A program made the translations under genes and the position numbers. Below are positions 7,711 through 10,483 of a DNA stretch of 10,483 nucleotides, in pieces. Each line of letters opens with the position of its first letter. Within the stretch, counting starts at the first letter, position 1. Under the pieces are notes generated by a model, which saw nothing but the letters and a program-made list of their open reading frames with translations, had not been told where the DNA came from and did not search any database. Origin of the DNA: an uncultured Lachnospiraceae bacterium (GTDB taxonomy: Bacteria > Bacillota > Clostridia > Lachnospirales > Lachnospiraceae); NCBI GenBank assembly GCA_945827765.1, contig CALZPS010000034.1:1-10483 (forward strand). The letters run 5' to 3'.

Positions 7711-7755
7711 ACGCTTTTTATATCTCACGTTTTATATTTCACGCGTTTGTGCCTC
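7711..7755. repeat. Three degenerate tandem units of about 15 nt in the def-fmt gap
   Basis: Plus-strand units are ACGCTTTTTATATCTC (7711-7726), ACGTTTTATATTTC (7727-7740) and ACGCGTTTGTGCCTC (7741-7755). The first two agree closely apart from small deletions. The third is weaker and runs into the def stop codon (7756-7754). This is most of the 69-nt gap between def and fmt. No function is evident, and it could be simple slippage in an AT-rich spacer. Confidence 0.4.
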
Positions 7756-8251
7756 ACACTTCTTCCTCATACTCTTCCATCGTATCCTCATCGTATACAA
7801 CCTCGCGCAGACCACCTTCCACTTTATCCACATACATGATACCTTTCAGGTGGTCAATTTCGTGACATAATGCACGTGCCAGAAGCTCTTCTCCCTCAAT
7901 TTCAATCTCCTCCATATCTTCATTGAGGCAGCGTACCCTGACATAATTGGGTCTTGTCACGGTTCCGACCTTGCCCGGTACACTTAGACATCCTTCATCT
8001 CCGGTCTGCTCACCGGAGCTTTCTATAATCTCCGGATTAATCAACACAAACGGGCCGTCTCCGATATCCACTACCACGATCTGTTTGAGGATGCCAACCT
8101 GCGGTGCTGCCAGACCGACGCCTTCCTCTTCATACATAGTATCCAGCATATCATTAATCAAGATCCTTGTACGCAGTGTCATCTTGGTCACCGGTTTGCT
8201 CTGTTTTCTTAAAATATCATCTCCTATTTCACGAACTTGTCTGATTGCCAT
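7754..8251 (-). CDS. def: Peptide deformylase
   Basis: Metalloenzyme that removes the formyl group from the N-terminal fMet of new proteins at the ribosome. It is 165 aa. All three family motifs are intact: [10 protein letters not shown] (44-53), EGCLSVPG (86-93) and HEIDHLKG (130-137). The metal ligands are Cys88, His130 and His134, with Glu131 as the catalytic acid/base and Gln51 in the oxyanion position. The EGCLS motif and short form fit the type I/short Firmicutes class rather than the longer type II Def. The C-terminus is very acidic ([15 protein letters not shown]). The ATG at 8251 has AAGGAGA at 8266-8260, eight bases upstream. It lies 26 nt after priA and 69 nt before fmt in the same transcript. 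Confidence 0.98.
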   Translation of the reverse strand: MAIRQVREIGDDILRKQSKPVTKMTLRTRILINDMLDTMYEEEGVGLAAPQVGILKQIVVVDIGDGPFVLINPEIIESSGEQTGDEGCLSVPGKVGTVTRPNYVRVRCLNEDMEEIEIEGEELLARALCHEIDHLKGIMYVDKVEGGLREVVYDEDTMEEYEEEV

Positions 8252-8277
8252 TTTCTTTGTCTCCTTCTATACAATTA

Positions 8278-10437
8278 TTAGAATATCTTCATCGGATTAA
8301 AATCAAATTGAATCCGCATCCGGTCAAATCCACTGTTTAATTCAATATATTGCTCCAGTCGATTTTTCACAAATATCAGTGTATCATATTTTTTGGTTTT
8401 CAGGTAGAGGACTTTTCGATAAATATCATTGATTTTTCTGATTCCCGGACTTGCCGGGCCAATAACTTCGATTTCTTCGCCTCTGCATACTCTGAGTGCA
8501 TACTCTTTCAAATAATGGCAGCCCTTTTCCAGATGTGCTTCATCCTCACAGCTTACAAGCACTGCCAGCAGATTTTCGGCAGGAGGATAGCCCATCAGCT
8601 GCCGATAACGGATTTCTTCTTCATAGAATGCAGCATAGTCCTGCGATGCCGCCGTCTCCACGGCATAGTGCTGCGGACTGTAAGTCTGAATCACCGCCTC
8701 GCCGGGTTTGCTGCCCCGTCCCGCGCGCCCGACCGCCTGAGTGAGAAGCTGAAAAGTACGCTCTCCCGCACGATAATCGTCGCTATAAAGTGACATATCC
8801 GCCGCCAGTATCCCAACCAGCGTTACATTTGGGAAATCATGTCCTTTGACAATCATCTGGGTGCCTACCAGCACATCGGCCTCCTCATTGGCAAATGCTG
8901 CCAGGATTTTTTCATGTCCGTCCTTCTCCCGGGTGGTGTCCATATCCATTCTAAGCACCCTCACCCCCGGAAACTGCATTTTCACAATTTCTTCAATCTG
9001 CTGCGTTCCCGCCCGGAATTCTCCGATATGACGAGAACCGCATTCCGGACAGACTGCCGGTTTTGGCTCTTCATAACCGCAATAATGGCACACCATCCTG
9101 CCTCCCCGGTGGAAAGACAAGGAGACATCACAGTGCGGACATTTCACGACATGACCACATTCCCGGCATGAAATAAAACCAGCGTATCCACGGCGGTTTA
9201 AAAACAGCATGATCTGCTCTTTTTTCTGCAGACGATCCTCCATCAATTCTGTCAGTTTGCCGCTCAAAATCGAGCGGTTGCCGTTTTTTAACTCCTCACG
9301 TAAATCAACCACATGCACCTGTGCCATCTTCTGCCGTCCGGTACGGTTTTTGAGCTCCAAAAGCGTATATTCTCCCTGCTTAGCCCGATACATTGCCTCC
9401 AATGATGGGGTCGCCGAACCGAGCACAACACTTGCATGTTCCATTTCCGCTCGGGCAATCGCCGTCTCCCGCGCATGATAACGAGGCACCTGCTCACTTT
9501 TATACGTATTTTCATGCTCCTCGTCTATCACAATCAACCCAAGATTGGGAAATGGGGTAAACAAGGCAGAACGCGGGCCTATCATCACATCAATTTCACC
9601 TTCCTTTGCCCGCATCATCTGGTCGTAACGCTCCCCCGCTGAAAGCCGGGAATGCATGATCGACACCCGCTCCCCAAAACAACGGTAAAAGCGCATCACG
9701 GTCTGAAAGGTAAGCGCAATCTCGGGAATCAGCACAATCGCCTGCCGCCCTTTCTCTGCCACCCGGCGGATCATCTCAATATAGACTTCCGTCTTCCCGC
9801 TCCCGGTTACCCCATGGAGCAGATAGGTTTTATACTGTTCTTTTTCATAGTCTTGCCAGAATGTCTCGATTGCAATCCGCTGTTCTTCCGTAAATGTGAC
9901 GACACTTCCCTGTTTGCTGCCCGCGCCGCCGTTTTGGTGCACGGGATTGCGAAACATCCGCTCGGATTCCAATGCCAGCACGCCCTGCTCTTCCAGCGCC
10001 CGCACAACGCTGAGAGTAATGTTTAGTTTCTTATTGACCAATTCATAATCCAGCATAGAATCGTCCAAAAGCGCCGCCAAAAGCCTTGCCCGTGCACGCT
10101 GGTTCTTCTCCAGATAATGCTCCAGCTTTGCTTTTGCCTCTTCTTCCGTCAAAAGCAGACGGATCTTTTTACGTACCTTCTCCTGCTCTTTCTGCTTGAT
10201 AGGCAGAACCGTTTTGAGTGCCTGAATCATCGTCCCGCCGTAATACTCTTTCATCCATGCAGCAAGCGCAGCCAGTTTTCCTTCGATAGCGATGCCCCTG
10301 CGGGAAATGTCCTCTATTTCCTTTACTTTCGACAAATCATAATCGCAAGTATCGGAAAAACCGATTACATATCCTTTTGTCCGGCGGTTTCCTTTCCCAA
10401 ACGGCACAAAGACTTCCATCCCAATGCAAAGTTCCCC
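8278..10437 (-). CDS. priA: Primosomal replication-restart helicase PriA, 5'-truncated by contig end
   Basis: 3'-to-5' helicase that recognises stalled forks and D-loops and starts primosome reassembly. About 719 codons remain. The first genuine residues, LCIGMEVFVPFGKGNRRTKGYVIG, are the later part of the N-terminal 3'-DNA-binding domain, so roughly 20-30 N-terminal residues are missing. Next come a winged-helix region, Walker A GVTGSGKT (9813-9790), DEEH (9525-9514), GSATPS, and an eight-cysteine zinc domain (about 9041-9168) with CRECGHVVKCPHC and CHYCG...CPECG, inserted between the helicase lobes as expected. VGTQMIVKGHDFPNVT and QAVGRAGRG are motifs V and VI. The C-terminal domain closes at a TAA at 8280-8278. 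An apparent ATG at 10452, beginning MYKRQ, is encoded by sequencing adapter and is not the start; the real start lies upstream of this contig. All catalytic motifs are intact, so the gene is broken only by the assembly. Confidence 0.95.
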   Translation of the reverse strand, partial: GELCIGMEVFVPFGKGNRRTKGYVIGFSDTCDYDLSKVKEIEDISRRGIAIEGKLAALAAWMKEYYGGTMIQALKTVLPIKQKEQEKVRKKIRLLLTEEEAKAKLEHYLEKNQRARARLLAALLDDSMLDYELVNKKLNITLSVVRALEEQGVLALESERMFRNPVHQNGGAGSKQGSVVTFTEEQRIAIETFWQDYEKEQYKTYLLHGVTGSGKTEVYIEMIRRVAEKGRQAIVLIPEIALTFQTVMRFYRCFGERVSIMHSRLSAGERYDQMMRAKEGEIDVMIGPRSALFTPFPNLGLIVIDEEHENTYKSEQVPRYHARETAIARAEMEHASVVLGSATPSLEAMYRAKQGEYTLLELKNRTGRQKMAQVHVVDLREELKNGNRSILSGKLTELMEDRLQKKEQIMLFLNRRGYAGFISCRECGHVVKCPHCDVSLSFHRGGRMVCHYCGYEEPKPAVCPECGSRHIGEFRAGTQQIEEIVKMQFPGVRVLRMDMDTTREKDGHEKILAAFANEEADVLVGTQMIVKGHDFPNVTLVGILAADMSLYSDDYRAGERTFQLLTQAVGRAGRGSKPGEAVIQTYSPQHYAVETAASQDYAAFYEEEIRYRQLMGYPPAENLLAVLVSCEDEAHLEKGCHYLKEYALRVCRGEEIEVIGPASPGIRKINDIYRKVLYLKTKKYDTLIFVKNRLEQYIELNSGFDRMRIQFDFNPMKIF

Positions 10438-10483
10438 CTGTCTCTTATACACATCTCCGAGCCCACGAGACCGTACTAGATCT
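10438..10483 (+). other. Illumina Nextera adapter contamination with i7 barcode
   Basis: Positions 10438-10456 read CTGTCTCTTATACACATCT, the 19-base Tn5 mosaic end used in Nextera libraries. 10457-10471 read CCGAGCCCACGAGAC, the Nextera read-2 adapter. 10472-10479 read CGTACTAG, which I recognise from memory as the i7 N702 index. 10480-10483 read ATCT, the start of the P7 flow-cell tail. The order is exactly that of adapter read-through. The first one to three bases could also be genomic by chance. This is a library artefact and should be trimmed. Confidence 0.98.

Noticed and set aside
7714..7740. TATAAA-like hexamers on the minus strand upstream of fmt as an internal promoter
   Set aside because: No matching -35 element is found at 16-18 nt spacing, and the hexamers belong to the AT-rich tandem repeat.
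1..10437. Search for a novel defence, mobile or biosynthetic system
   Set aside because: Nearly every base is assigned to well-known core genes with intact motifs. There are no integrases, transposases, tRNA attachment sites, CRISPR arrays or unexplained gaps over 85 nt.
10117..10479. Plus-strand open frame of 120 codons running into the contig end, ending SEPTRPY
   Set aside because: It is antisense to priA, and its C-terminus is translated from Nextera adapter, so it is not a gene.
10472..10483. Terminal AGATCT resembling a BglII cloning site
   Set aside because: It is explained by the last bases of the i7 barcode (CGTACTAG) joined to the ATCT of the P7 tail.

Overview
This window is one stretch of a conserved Firmicutes housekeeping operon, all of it on the minus strand. 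In transcription order (high to low coordinate) it reads priA (5' end lost), def, fmt, a yugP-type membrane zinc metallopeptidase, rsmB, rlmN, prpC/stp, prkC and rsgA (3' end lost). Apart from the inserted yugP gene, this is the order of the Bacillus subtilis priA-def-fmt-rsmB-rlmN-prpC-prkC-rsgA cluster. The yugP insertion, moderate GC, strong AGGAGG-type ribosome binding sites and protein style suggest a clostridial gut-type anaerobe, most likely Lachnospiraceae. The family assignment is an inference; genus cannot be told from the sequence.

Layout: 1-518 holds the N-terminal half of RsgA. 604-2763 is the PASTA-domain Ser/Thr kinase PrkC. 2757-3503 is its PP2C phosphatase. 3515-4543 is RlmN, 4569-5942 RsmB, 5935-6660 the YugP-like peptidase, 6701-7684 Fmt, 7754-8251 Def and 8278-10437 PriA. 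Gaps are 0-85 nt and two junctions overlap (prpC/prkC and yugP/rsmB). No internal terminator or convincing promoter is visible, so this looks like one transcript with translational coupling. No gap exceeds 300 bases.

The genes belong to restart of DNA replication (PriA), initiator-tRNA formylation and nascent-chain deformylation (Fmt, Def), rRNA/tRNA methylation and small-subunit maturation (RsmB, RlmN, RsgA), and a membrane kinase/phosphatase pair that senses cell-wall fragments (PrkC, PrpC). Growth and translation functions are thus linked to a cell-wall signal.

The last 46 bases (10438-10483) are not biological. They match the Illumina Nextera read-through adapter: the mosaic end, the read-2 sequence, an eight-base i7 barcode matching N702, and the first bases of the flow-cell tail. 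The apparent ATG start of PriA lies inside this adapter and is false. I found no undescribed biological system; this is an ordinary core-genome region whose most notable point is the assembly artefact.
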